This document shows, piece after piece, positions 26,483 through 35,134 of a stretch of 50,695 nucleotides of DNA. The first letter of the stretch is position 1. Each line of letters starts with the position of its first letter. The notes beneath the pieces are model-generated. The model saw nothing but the letters and a program-made list of their open reading frames with translations. It was not told the origin of the DNA and searched no databases. The position numbers were made by a program, and so were the translations under genes. Origin of the DNA: Pyrinomonadaceae bacterium (GTDB lineage: Bacteria; Acidobacteriota; Blastocatellia; Pyrinomonadales; Pyrinomonadaceae); the NCBI GenBank assembly GCA_025922875.1, contig JAICGZ010000008.1:1-50695 (forward strand), read 5' to 3'.

Positions 26483-28417
26483 CTATTGCAAGCTGAGCAA
26501 CACGAGAATCTCGCCGGTACCGTTAGCCAATGGCTCGAGCGCTTTGCCGATCAAGGTTCCCGGTCGATGAATGCGTATGCCGCCGATCTCCACCGGCACC
26601 GACTTCTTCGCGAGGCCTTCCTTGTCACTCGTTACCAGCAAATCACCAATCGCGATTGGCCCATCGCTCGCATCAACTTTGATTTTCACGCGGCCTGTTG
26701 TTGCCACCAGCACGCGACCTTCGCCTTCCTCACCCAATGCGAGTCCCGGTCGCAGGGAAATCACACCTGCAACACGACTGTCATAAGCCTGTGTGGAAGC
26801 GACGACTTGATTCGATTTACTGCTGTCGAGAACCACTACCGTGCCGGCTGAAAGTTCTTGTGAGGATTCAACCCATTCTGCGACGTCCTGGTATTTGGCT
26901 GTGATGTTACCGCCGGTGATCGTTCCGGACACATTCACGTCCCCCACAACATCGAGTGGCTTGGTCGGGTTGGTGGTGCCGATGCCGACTCTGCCCGTGC
27001 CGCTAACCATGAACCGGCTATTCCCAAGATCCCGAACATCAAGCAGTCTTGCCGGTGTACTGCCATTCGTATCGATTACGAAAGCGTTGGAGACCGTGCT
27101 GTTCTGAACATTGAATCTTACGTTGTCGCCATTTAGGTTTTGTACAGTGAATAGCATGCTGCCATTCGAGATGATGTTCGGATTGGTAGTGCGGAATTGC
27201 AGCGCGTCGGCATTGACAAGGTTCAACTTGGTTACAGACAGATCACCATGGTCGGCAGCGCCGTTTACGCGGACTCCGGCGTTGTTCACGATTAACCGGT
27301 CAGTGGCCACTAAGAGCTTATTCCCGGGGGTTCCCGATTGGCCAATACTAGTGGTCGTAGTTTGATCAACACCGATGTTAATTGTCCCTTTTGTAGTATT
27401 CGAGGTTGATTGCAGGGAGAGCGCGCCGCTGGCTGCGCTTGAACCATAAATCGTGCCGATTAAGGCGCCGCCATTAACTTCAAGCTTCTGAGTCGGACTA
27501 CTCGTTCCAATCCCAACATTGCCGGTATTGTAGTAAATGTGCGGCGCCGCCGTGGTCCATTGAGAACCACCCCCACTGACCTGAGACCAGGACGACTTGC
27601 AATCACCATTAATACACAATCCGTCCGACGCATTAATCGAACCACCCTGCACGTGGAGTTTGTAGTTCGGAGCCTGGATTCCAATGCCAACGTTTCCGGG
27701 GAAGTAGCCGATGGCGTTGGTATTTTGAGATGCATACTGAGAGTAGAATAACCAATTACCGAAACTGTCCGAGAACCCCATGCGGTGCAGTGCAGACTCA
27801 TACTTGTACCGGATGTGTAGCTCTCCTGCGGAACCCCCGGCATTCGAAAATGCCTGAATGACGTCGCCGGCAGGCACACGAAGGGTCAGCAAACCGGAGG
27901 GATTCGTAGTGCCGATACCCACATTGCCGTTTTGGTCGATGCGCATGCGTTCGCTTCGAGTGGTCGAACCATTTGCGGTCGTGGAAAACGTTAGAAAACC
28001 TCCATGGGCTGTACCCAACGTCCATGCCTGGCTGGAGAATCCTTGAATAGCGATAGGGTTATAGGACGTACCACCGTTTCGAACACCAAAAGTGTAGAAG
28101 CCCAGTCGTTGATCGGCAGCGCCGGGAGTGTCTGACGTAAGGGATTGAATACCGGCGCCGGAAGTTGGGCTGAGGGTGTTCGTATAAACCAGGCCTAAAA
28201 TATTAGCGCTGGCGTTATTGACCTGTAGCGGGAACTCCGGCGTCGTTGTTTTAACGCCCACGTTCCCTGAGTTCGTGTTGTTGATGTTTTGGTTAGCGTC
28301 CGGTGTGGTCCACTGAGCCTTCACCGCAGCCGGGTGTAGCAGACACAAAGCCAGCAACACCGCACCATACGACAATGTGGTCAGGGATCGACTGGGGTTA
28401 AATGTATTCGTCTTCAT
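26483..28417 (-). CDS. Fibre-like surface protein with GIGT repeats (paralogue 1)
   Basis: A secreted 644-residue protein. The signal peptide ends about V-K-A-Q-W. It has five copies of the V-G-I-G-T-x-x-P fibre motif, the shared L-C-I-N-G-D-C segment and the conserved C-terminal 135-residue domain. The C-terminal domain contains E-W-V-E-S-S-Q-E-L, V-L-D-S-S-K-S-N-Q-V, D-S-R-V-A-G-V-I and I-G-D-L-L-V-T-S-D; it somewhat resembles the autocleaving C-terminal domains of phage appendage proteins, but catalytic residues are not clear. AGGAG is 8 nt before the ATG. The mid-region differs from paralogue 2, which suggests a variable receptor- or target-facing region between conserved ends. Probably a cell-surface fibre; no other phage gene is nearby. 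Confidence 0.88.
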   Translation of the reverse strand: MKTNTFNPSRSLTTLSYGAVLLALCLLHPAAVKAQWTTPDANQNINNTNSGNVGVKTTTPEFPLQVNNASANILGLVYTNTLSPTSGAGIQSLTSDTPGAADQRLGFYTFGVRNGGTSYNPIAIQGFSSQAWTLGTAHGGFLTFSTTANGSTTRSERMRIDQNGNVGIGTTNPSGLLTLRVPAGDVIQAFSNAGGSAGELHIRYKYESALHRMGFSDSFGNWLFYSQYASQNTNAIGYFPGNVGIGIQAPNYKLHVQGGSINASDGLCINGDCKSSWSQVSGGGSQWTTAAPHIYYNTGNVGIGTSSPTQKLEVNGGALIGTIYGSSAASGALSLQSTSNTTKGTINIGVDQTTTTSIGQSGTPGNKLLVATDRLIVNNAGVRVNGAADHGDLSVTKLNLVNADALQFRTTNPNIISNGSMLFTVQNLNGDNVRFNVQNSTVSNAFVIDTNGSTPARLLDVRDLGNSRFMVSGTGRVGIGTTNPTKPLDVVGDVNVSGTITGGNITAKYQDVAEWVESSQELSAGTVVVLDSSKSNQVVASTQAYDSRVAGVISLRPGLALGEEGEGRVLVATTGRVKIKVDASDGPIAIGDLLVTSDKEGLAKKSVPVEIGGIRIHRPGTLIGKALEPLANGTGEILVLLSLQ

Positions 28418-28648
28418 AATATCTCTCCTGAAGTGGGGCTACGTTATTATTCGGGTAAATCGTGCTGAATGGGACGTTAGAGTCGGTCCAAATCGTTCCG
28501 AGACGCCGGCGAGCGTAGGAGCGATCGCGGTGTAAACGATCGGCCGCCGTCATAGCTAAATCAACGAAAACTGGACCTTGGGGAGAAAAGACTGTCGCTT
28601 TGAGTTAAATGTAAATCTTGTCGTTCGGGACTGGGCTTAATATCGAGG

Positions 28649-28670
28649 CGCGACTATACAGGTAGTCGCG
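28649..28670 (-). promoter_or_regulatory. Hairpin in the fibre 1 leader
   Basis: CGCGACTA (28649-28656) and TAGTCGCG (28663-28670) form a perfect 8-bp stem with a 6-nt loop about 45 nt into the predicted transcript. It could affect leader stability or early termination. No equivalent is obvious in the fibre 2 leader. Confidence 0.4.
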
Positions 28671-28715
28671 GAACGGATCAAGAGATAGAAGACGAAGAAC
28701 TGGTTAATTAAATGC

Positions 28716-28751
28716 GGGCCGCATCTTAGTGCGATGTTCGATCACTGGCAG
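28716..28751 (-). promoter_or_regulatory. Sigma-70-type promoter of fibre gene 1
   Basis: On the minus strand CTGCCA (28746-28751), 17 bases, then TAAGAT (28723-28728). Box spacing, the -10 box and part of the spacer are conserved with the fibre 2 promoter, while the -35 box is weaker (CTGCCA against TTGACA). Confidence 0.65.
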
Positions 28752-28803
28752 ACGAACAATCTCGCGCGGCAAAAAACCTCAATCGCCTGAGTCGACTTGA
28801 TCC

Positions 28804-30369
28804 TTATGTCCAATATGTTCGATCCAACGAGCGATAACCAACCGCTTCTGAAACGTGATTAGAACTGATCGTCTCGGCGCCTTCCAGATCTGCAATGGTT
28901 CTACTGACTTTCAGAATACGATCGTAAGCGCGGGCTGACAGTCCGAGGCGGCGCATTGCGTTCTCGAGCATCTTCTCGCTGTGCGAATCGATCCGGCAGT
29001 GAGTACGAATCATGCGCGGCGTCATCGCGGCATTTGAAAAGATCTTCTCGCTAGCGAAGCGATGCTGTTGCCGTTCTCGTGCTTTGATCACGCGCTGGCG
29101 TATGACTGCCGAACTGTCGGTTTCGGGTGAAGTCTCTCCACGCAACTCGCGAAACTTTACCGCCGGCACGTCGATGTGAATATCGATCCGATCCAAAAGG
29201 GGTCCTGAGATGCGACCGACATAACGTTGAATCTGAGTCGGTGAGCAGCGGCATTCTCGCGTTGGGTCATTCCAAAAGCCACAAGGACAAGGGTTCATTG
29301 CAGCCGCCAGCACGAACGAAGCCGGAAACGTCAACGACATCGAAGCGCGGCTGATGGTTACGCGTTGATCTTCAAGCGGTTGTCGCAGCACTTCGAGCAC
29401 GCTGCGATCGAATTCCGGCAACTCGTCAAGAAAGAGCACGCCCTGATGCGCCAGTGACACTTCTCCAGGTCGCGGGAGACTACCACCTCCAATCAGCCCG
29501 GCATCGCTGATTGTGTGATGAGGCGCACGGAAAGGACGTTCGGTAACGAGACCCGCACGTCCTGTCAAACCAGCGACGGAGTGAATCTTCGTCAACTCCA
29601 AAGCGGCGTCAAACTCCAGTGGAGGCATGATTGTGGGCAAGCGTTTCGCGAGCATCGTCTTCCCTGAGCCGGGTGGTCCAATGAGTAGAATGTTGTGTGC
29701 GCCCGCAATCGCGATCTCAAGAGCTCGCTTTGCCGACATCTGCCCGCGAACTTCTTTAAAGTCGACGTTGTAGTGTCCTGTTCGTCCGAGTATTCCGGCG
29801 ACATCAACCTTCATCGGCGCTGGCGGATTTGACGAACGCAGATCAGCCACAAGCTTCACGGCACTGCGCAGATCCGCGACTGGATAGACATTGACGTCCG
29901 AGACGACCGCCGCTTCTTTTGCATTCTCCTCAGGGAGTATCAAATGACGGATCGAGCCTTCGCGCGCCAGCATCGCGATCGGCAGCGCGCCTTTTATCGC
30001 CCGCACGCGGCCATCGAGTGAGAGCTCCCCGACGCAAAGCATGTGGATCAAGTTGTACTGTTCGGCGAGATCACCGTTCGCGCCGAGAATCCCCAAAGCG
30101 ATCGGCAGATCAAAACTCGCGCCTTCCTTGCGCACGTCTGCCGGAGCGAGATTGATCGTGGTCTTTTGAAATGGAAAGAAGTGGCCGCAGTTTTGAATCG
30201 CCGCACGTATGCGCTCGCGCGATTCACGCACGGCTGCGTCAGGCAGCCCGACAATGGTGACTGGTGGCGCTTGATCAGTCTCGCCACGAATCGGGGTTAG
30301 ATTGACTTCGATATCTACGAGATCAGCGTCTATGCCGTAGACGGCTGCGGAGAGTGTGCGAAAGAGCAT
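28804..30369 (-). CDS. comM: YifB/ComM family Mg-chelatase-like AAA+ ATPase
   Basis: A 521-residue protein whose family member ComM is a hexameric helicase that promotes branch migration during natural transformation. The N-terminal ChlI-type domain begins with the family signature ([10 protein letters not shown] near residue 6). Walker A is G-P-P-G-S-G-K-T at about 230 and Walker B is [11 protein letters not shown] at about 312. A Cys-rich segment N-P-C-P-C-G-F-W with C-R-C follows (about 360), and a C-terminal domain ends the protein. Length and motifs are complete. It lies 111 nt downstream of the lytic transglycosylase with a large hairpin between, so it is probably a separate unit. Natural competence is possible but not shown. 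Confidence 0.94.
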   Translation of the reverse strand: MLFRTLSAAVYGIDADLVDIEVNLTPIRGETDQAPPVTIVGLPDAAVRESRERIRAAIQNCGHFFPFQKTTINLAPADVRKEGASFDLPIALGILGANGDLAEQYNLIHMLCVGELSLDGRVRAIKGALPIAMLAREGSIRHLILPEENAKEAAVVSDVNVYPVADLRSAVKLVADLRSSNPPAPMKVDVAGILGRTGHYNVDFKEVRGQMSAKRALEIAIAGAHNILLIGPPGSGKTMLAKRLPTIMPPLEFDAALELTKIHSVAGLTGRAGLVTERPFRAPHHTISDAGLIGGGSLPRPGEVSLAHQGVLFLDELPEFDRSVLEVLRQPLEDQRVTISRASMSLTFPASFVLAAAMNPCPCGFWNDPTRECRCSPTQIQRYVGRISGPLLDRIDIHIDVPAVKFRELRGETSPETDSSAVIRQRVIKARERQQHRFASEKIFSNAAMTPRMIRTHCRIDSHSEKMLENAMRRLGLSARAYDRILKVSRTIADLEGAETISSNHVSEAVGYRSLDRTYWT

Positions 30370-30416
30370 GTGAGGCGGCTCCTAACTTTTTGAGAATGAG
30401 GTTTAAGTTACTACTG

Positions 30417-30477
30417 ATTGCCAATTGCCGATTGCCGATTGCGAAGAAAAGCTAATCGGAAATTGGCAATTGGCAAT
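30417..30477. terminator. 24-bp imperfect palindrome, ATTGCCAATTGCC family
   Basis: ATTGCCAATTGCCGATTGCC and following bases (30417-30440) pair with 30454-30477 at 22 of 24 positions. It sits 3 bases past the lytic transglycosylase stop codon and probably ends that transcript. The arms are internally repeated ATTGCC units. Confidence 0.75.
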
Positions 30478-30480
30478 GCC

Positions 30481-32223
30481 TTAACGACGGCGCGAGGGTG
30501 CAGTCGTTGACGATGGAATTCTTATTTCCTGACCGGCACGAAGTTCAGCATTGACCGGAATACCGTTCAGACGTGCAACATCATTCGCGTCGAGATTACG
30601 AGCCGCTGCAATTCTCGCGATCGTATCGCCCTTGCGCGCGCGAACTTTGTCGATTCCAGCCGGTGCAGCCGCATCAGCATCAGACCGCGCAGTCGCTCTC
30701 ACCCACTTGGTAAGTTTGACGGCGCTATTCGGAACCACGAGTTTTGTCGTCGACTTCAAATCCACGCCACTATTCATGACCTGAAGTTGAGCGACGTTGA
30801 TGCCGGTTCGATTCGCAACACTCTGGAAGTCTTCACCCGGAGCCACTGAAATCACTCGTGCTGTCTCACGTCGATCCGGAGAGATTCTCTGAATCAGCGA
30901 GGCAAACTGTTTCGCGCGGCCAGCCGGTATGCGCACGTCGTAGCTGTCACCGCGTGGCGTCACATCGCGTTTCAACTCCGGATTCAATGCGCGGATGTGA
31001 TCGACGCTCGTGTCCGTCGCGTCGGCAACGAGTTGCAAACTCGTAGCTGTCGGAACCCGAACCACATCATACGACATCGGCGCGTCCGGCTTGATTCCCT
31101 TGAATCCGTAGCCCTCTGGATTCTTAGCGATCAGGATCACGGCAAGGATGTTGGGAACGTAGTTGCGTGTCTCCTGTGCGATGTACGGATAGATCATCCA
31201 GAAGTTGGCAGTGCCCGCTCGCGAGATGGCGCGATCAATGTTGCCGGCGCCTGTGTTGTACGCAGCCATCGCGAGTTCCCAGTTGCCGTTGTAACGCTTG
31301 GCAAGGTCTTTCAAGTGACGAGCTGAAGCACGAGTCGCCTGCTCATAACTGTTCCGCTCGTCGATGTATGCATTCTGGCGCAGGCCGTACATGCGACCGG
31401 TGCTGGGAATGAACTGCCACAATCCAGAGGCCGCTGCCCACGAAACCGCTTTCGGTTTCCAGGCGCTCTCGACCTGACCCAACCAGGTGATATCGAGCGG
31501 CACGCCTTCCTCGGCGAATATCTTTCGCGCGAGCTTCATGAACTGCCCGGAGCGGCGCAGTCCGTTCTCCATCGTGGCTCGACCACGCGGGCCCTGGTAA
31601 TAATTGATGTATTGCTGAATTAATGGATTAAGAGTAAACGAGAAACCGACGTTTCGCTGCGCCTGTTCCAACGCCAGCAGATCTTCACTGGAAACTTCCT
31701 TTTCGCGTTCAGTCAAAACCAACTTGCTCAACTCATCGAGCGGCGAAGGTTCAAACTTCTGATCGTGAAAACCGATCTGCGGCGGGGTGGGAGTTTTTTG
31801 ACTTGCAGGATCCTGCGTGGTCTGCGCAACCAGTTGGGTGTTTACAGCGCTGGGTGCGGCTGGCTGTTGTTGCAGCGGCACTTCTTCACGATAAATGCGT
31901 TCAACTAACTCGAGGTAGTAAGTCTGCAAGCGCTGGCTGGCTCTGACGTCAAACCCCGACTCCAAAATCGAGTCGACTGCCTTGTCGAACTCTTCGCGCG
32001 CCTGATTGCGCTTGTTATCTTCGAGGTTGAGCTTGCCTCTGCGGAAGTGATCTTCCGCACGCGTCATGATCTGGTTGATCCGACCTTCAGACTGTTCAAC
32101 TTCGGTTGGGATCGATCGAGCAGATGAAGCTACGGGAATCTGTGCAAAACTGCTTGCCGCTGAAGCGACGAGCGCCGTTAGTAAAGCCACACGGGCCATC
32201 AAACGAGGGAAGCTCGCTGACAT
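30481..32223 (-). CDS. Membrane-bound lytic murein transglycosylase with LysM domains (MltD-like)
   Basis: Cleaves peptidoglycan between MurNAc and GlcNAc with formation of 1,6-anhydro-MurNAc, acting in the periplasm. It has a signal peptide (M-A-R-V-A-L-L-T-A-L, ending S-S-F-A-Q), a helical N-terminal region, an SLT/GH23 domain with the catalytic Glu in G-Q-V-E-S-A-W (about 251), the motifs G-L-W-Q-F-I-P-S-T-G-R and A-M-A-A-Y-N-T-G-A-G-N, and then three C-terminal LysM-like repeats ending in R-K-G-D-T-I-A-R-I-A. AAGGAG precedes the start region; the ATG at 32223 is used, but a TTG at 32226 is equally well spaced. MltD-type arrangement, single gene. Confidence 0.93.
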   Translation of the reverse strand: MSASFPRLMARVALLTALVASAASSFAQIPVASSARSIPTEVEQSEGRINQIMTRAEDHFRRGKLNLEDNKRNQAREEFDKAVDSILESGFDVRASQRLQTYYLELVERIYREEVPLQQQPAAPSAVNTQLVAQTTQDPASQKTPTPPQIGFHDQKFEPSPLDELSKLVLTEREKEVSSEDLLALEQAQRNVGFSFTLNPLIQQYINYYQGPRGRATMENGLRRSGQFMKLARKIFAEEGVPLDITWLGQVESAWKPKAVSWAAASGLWQFIPSTGRMYGLRQNAYIDERNSYEQATRASARHLKDLAKRYNGNWELAMAAYNTGAGNIDRAISRAGTANFWMIYPYIAQETRNYVPNILAVILIAKNPEGYGFKGIKPDAPMSYDVVRVPTATSLQLVADATDTSVDHIRALNPELKRDVTPRGDSYDVRIPAGRAKQFASLIQRISPDRRETARVISVAPGEDFQSVANRTGINVAQLQVMNSGVDLKSTTKLVVPNSAVKLTKWVRATARSDADAAAPAGIDKVRARKGDTIARIAAARNLDANDVARLNGIPVNAELRAGQEIRIPSSTTAPSRRR

Positions 32224-32367
32224 CAATACGTCGTTCTCCTTCAATGCTTGATGCGACCTTCGAGCGACTCGAAAGTCACAAGCGGCTGCATTTGTTATGT
32301 GCGGTATCTATCGGCCCCTCTATGACTTGGATACTACAGGACTCACTAACGGAGCCAATCACGTTGG

Positions 32368-32397
32368 AGGTTACCACACGATTTTTTAGGGTGTCAA
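32368..32397 (-). promoter_or_regulatory. Possible promoter of the lytic transglycosylase gene
   Basis: Minus strand TTGACA (32392-32397), 18-base spacer, TAACCT (32368-32373). The -35 box is perfect but the -10 box is poor. It would give a leader of about 140 nt. Confidence 0.4.
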
Positions 32398-32553
32398 TGA
32401 AACGCCTACTGTAAAATAGACGCTCAAACGGTAAACTTTTCCACCAATCCGATGCACTGCTACTGATGCGACTCATCGTCTGCCGGTTTGCTTCGACGGG
32501 AGGTCTAACGCTCGAAAGTGCCCGTGGTTGCAATTTTACTCATTGGGCGCAAT

Positions 32554-32629
32554 TGTAGGGGCGGCCCACCGTGGCCGCCCGCCATTGATAAAACGAACGC
32601 ACGGGCGGCCACGGAGGGCCGTCCCTACA
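32554..32629. repeat. Double-hairpin GGGGCGGCC repeat element (second copy)
   Basis: Outer arms TGTAGGGGCGGCC (32554-32566) and GGCCGTCCCTACA (32617-32629) match at 12 of 13 positions. Two inner hairpins, GGGCGGCC/GGCCGCCC and GGGCGGCC/GGCCGTCC, repeat the layout found at 12517-12606. Confidence 0.8.
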
Positions 32630-32896
32630 GTTGTGACCGAGCAGGTTTAGACGTTTCCAGCACGAATTCCATACACCGCCGCTCCAAATATGTTTCGCAA
32701 CAAAATGGTTAACTTTTGTAAAGAGCAACTTTTAACTACTGGATAGGCTTCGTACTGCCGTTGGAACAGTGCTTGCCAAATCCTATCGCGTCGGCATGTC
32801 TTTTGTGCCTGGAATGCGAAGTCTTTGAAGACGATTGCCCGAAGATCGTCGGGAGCTCTCCCGAACATATTGATTTAAGCGATCCTGGAAAAAAGT

Positions 32897-35035
32897 ATGT
32901 CAACAGTTGTCAAACAACAAACCAGAATTCACGAATTCCCCAAGCGAGCGGAGATCGAGCCAGTCTCTTCGCGCTCACCCCTGTTTTTTAATCGCGAGCT
33001 AAGCCTGCTGGAGTTCCACGCGCGAGTTTTAGAGGAAGCGCTGGATGATCGAAACCCACTACTCGAGCGGCTGAAGTTTCTTTCGATTTTTTCCTCGAAC
33101 CTGGACGAATTTTTCATGATTCGTGTGTCCGGTCTCAAGGAAGAACTGGAACATAGCGTCAGTGTGGTTTCCGCCGACGGCCTGACTCCCGCAGAACAAC
33201 TAGCCAAAACGCGCGAGCGAGTCCTTGTTGTAGTCGAGGAGCAGGCTCGCTGTTTGCGCGATGAAGTCTTGCCGCAACTGAAAGAAGCGGGACTATCACT
33301 GATTCCCTACGAATCGTTGTCGCATCATGAGAAGGAAAGTCTTAAAGACTACTTCACGGAAAAGGTGTTTCCGGTACTGACCCCGCTGGCGGTCGATCCG
33401 AGTCACCCGTTTCCTTACATCTCTCCGCTCAGCGTCAACATCGGGTTGATGGTTCACGCACCGACCGGCGTGAGGTTTAAAGGACGGAGAAAACGCGAGG
33501 AGTCGCGGTTTGTGCGAATCAAGGTTCCGTCAGTCGTTCCACGATTGGTACCGATTGGTTCGTCCAAATCTCGCTTTGTGCTGCTCGAAGAGATTATTGA
33601 AGCGAACATCCAGACGCTCTTTCCTGGTATGAATCCCGGTCCTTGCCATCGTTTCCGCGTCACCCGCGATGCCGACATCGAGATCAGGGAGGAAGAAGCT
33701 GAAGATCTACTCAGTTTGATTCAGCAGGAACTGCGCAAGCGAAGGTTTGGTACGCCAGTGCGTCTGGAAATCTCTCCGGACATGCCGCCTGACATGGTCG
33801 AGTATTTGACCACTTCGCTCGACCTCGAACCAGACGACGTTTACGTTTTCGATGGTCCGCTCCACATTCAGGACCTGATGGAACTGTATGACTGCGATCG
33901 GCCTGACTTGAAAGACGCTCCTTTCACGCCATCAGTGCCCGAGTGGTACAACGAGCACGACACCATCTTCGACGCGATTCGAGAGAAGGATCGCATGCTG
34001 CATCACCCGTACGATTCTTACGAGTGTGTAACCGGGTTCATCAACCAGGCGGTTGAAGATCCGGATGTCGTTGCCATCAAGATCTGTCTCTACCGGACTG
34101 GTCCGGAGTCACCAATTCCGCCGGCATTGATCAGGGCCAGCGAGCAGGGCAAACAGGTCACAGCTCTCATCGAGTTAAAAGCTCGCTTCGATGAGGAACA
34201 CAACATCGAGTGGGCTCGCAAGCTGGATGAGGCGGGCGTGCACGTGGTCTATGGCATATTGGGTCTGAAAACTCACGGCAAGCTCACGCTCGTGATCAGG
34301 CGCGAAGGTGACGCACTTAAACGCTACGTCCATATCGCCTCCGGTAACTACAATCCGACAACCTCGTGTACTTACACGGATATCGGACTGTTTACCGCGG
34401 ACGACGAAGTCGGACGAGACGCCACTGAACTCTTCAACTACCTGACCGGCTTCTCGGAACAAATAGAATATCGAAAACTGATGGTGGCGCCGGTGAATAT
34501 GCGCGAGAAACTGAACGCGCTCTTTGATCGTGAGATAGCACACAAGCGCGCGGGACGGCCGGCACATATCATCGCGAAGTTTAATCGTCTCGCAGACCTG
34601 CAAGTTATCGAGAAGCTTTACGAGGTTTCGCGGGCTGGCGTGCAGGTGGATCTGATCGTGCGAGGTATCTGCACGTTGCGTCCGGGCATCCCTGGCTTGT
34701 CAGAGAACATCACGGTGCGCAGCGTGGTCGGACGCTTTCTCGAGCACAGCCGCGTATTTTGGTTTTCAAATGGCGGTGACGATGAAGTCTACATCGGCAG
34801 TGCCGACTGGATGGCTCGAAATCTGAAACACCGGATCGAGGTAGTTGCGCCGGTAATTAATTCAAAGTCGAAACGCTATCTGAGGGACGTGTTACTTGAT
34901 GCGTACCTCACCGACAATACAAAGGCGCGTGAGCTACAACCCGATGGAAGCTACGCTCCGATTGCGCGCGGCGCCGAATCGTTCGGCGACTCGTTTGATA
35001 GCCAGGTCTATTTCATCGGGCACTCGATCGACTAA
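32897..35035 (+). CDS. ppk1: Polyphosphate kinase 1
   Basis: Transfers the terminal phosphate of ATP to inorganic polyphosphate, reversibly, at the inner face of the membrane. The full-length protein of 712 residues has the N-terminal domain (N-R-E-L-S-L-L-E-F-H-A-R-V-L-E), the head domain and the two phospholipase-D-like C-terminal domains. The autophosphorylated His is H460 in K-T-H-G-K-L-T-L. Further family motifs are Y-V-H-I-A-S-G-N-Y-N, R-G-I-C-T-L-R-P-G and E-H-S-R-V-F-W-F. The start ATG at 32897 has G-G-A-A-A-A-A-A-G upstream, a weak ribosome binding site. The genes for a kinase-like secreted protein and DUF4956 follow on the same strand. Confidence 0.97.
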   Translation: MSTVVKQQTRIHEFPKRAEIEPVSSRSPLFFNRELSLLEFHARVLEEALDDRNPLLERLKFLSIFSSNLDEFFMIRVSGLKEELEHSVSVVSADGLTPAEQLAKTRERVLVVVEEQARCLRDEVLPQLKEAGLSLIPYESLSHHEKESLKDYFTEKVFPVLTPLAVDPSHPFPYISPLSVNIGLMVHAPTGVRFKGRRKREESRFVRIKVPSVVPRLVPIGSSKSRFVLLEEIIEANIQTLFPGMNPGPCHRFRVTRDADIEIREEEAEDLLSLIQQELRKRRFGTPVRLEISPDMPPDMVEYLTTSLDLEPDDVYVFDGPLHIQDLMELYDCDRPDLKDAPFTPSVPEWYNEHDTIFDAIREKDRMLHHPYDSYECVTGFINQAVEDPDVVAIKICLYRTGPESPIPPALIRASEQGKQVTALIELKARFDEEHNIEWARKLDEAGVHVVYGILGLKTHGKLTLVIRREGDALKRYVHIASGNYNPTTSCTYTDIGLFTADDEVGRDATELFNYLTGFSEQIEYRKLMVAPVNMREKLNALFDREIAHKRAGRPAHIIAKFNRLADLQVIEKLYEVSRAGVQVDLIVRGICTLRPGIPGLSENITVRSVVGRFLEHSRVFWFSNGGDDEVYIGSADWMARNLKHRIEVVAPVINSKSKRYLRDVLLDAYLTDNTKARELQPDGSYAPIARGAESFGDSFDSQVYFIGHSID

Positions 35036-35038
35036 CTA

Positions 35039-35076
35039 CAGGATTACAGGAATTCAGCACTGAACCTGTAATCCTG
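35039..35076 (+). terminator. Hairpin after ppk1
   Basis: CAGGATTACAGG (35039-35050) and CCTGTAATCCTG (35065-35076) form a perfect 12-bp stem, with an additional TTCAG/CTGAA pairing inside the loop. It starts 3 bases after the ppk1 stop and would make an attenuator or terminator before the next gene; no T-run follows. Confidence 0.7.
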
Positions 35077-35134
35077 CCCCGACATCCCTCTCCCTCGGCA
35101 CCCCCAGGCAGCACTTCTAGCGGCGGAGAGAACA

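Larger units (their letters stand above)
28418..28803. other. 386-bp region: leader and promoter of fibre gene 1
   Basis: Contains a roughly 299-nt leader with short blocks shared with the fibre 2 leader, an 8-bp hairpin (28649-28670) and the promoter at 28716-28751. No gene is seen. The yifB gene ends at its upstream edge. Confidence 0.6.
32224..32896. other. 673-bp divergent intergenic region
   Basis: Lies between the divergent lytic transglycosylase and ppk1 genes. It contains a weak promoter for the former (32368-32397) and a GGGGCGGCC double-hairpin repeat (32554-32629). The frames at 32276-32533 and 32761-32991 have no recognisable product and overlap these elements or ppk1; I do not call them genes. 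Confidence 0.5.

Noticed and set aside
24176-28417. Prophage remnant
   Set aside because: Fibre-like motifs are present, but no capsid, portal, terminase, integrase or lysis genes are nearby; the signal peptides argue for exported cell-surface proteins.
32276-32533. Minus-strand frame in the divergent region upstream of ppk1
   Set aside because: Overlaps the possible promoter of the lytic transglycosylase gene; no ribosome binding site or domain.
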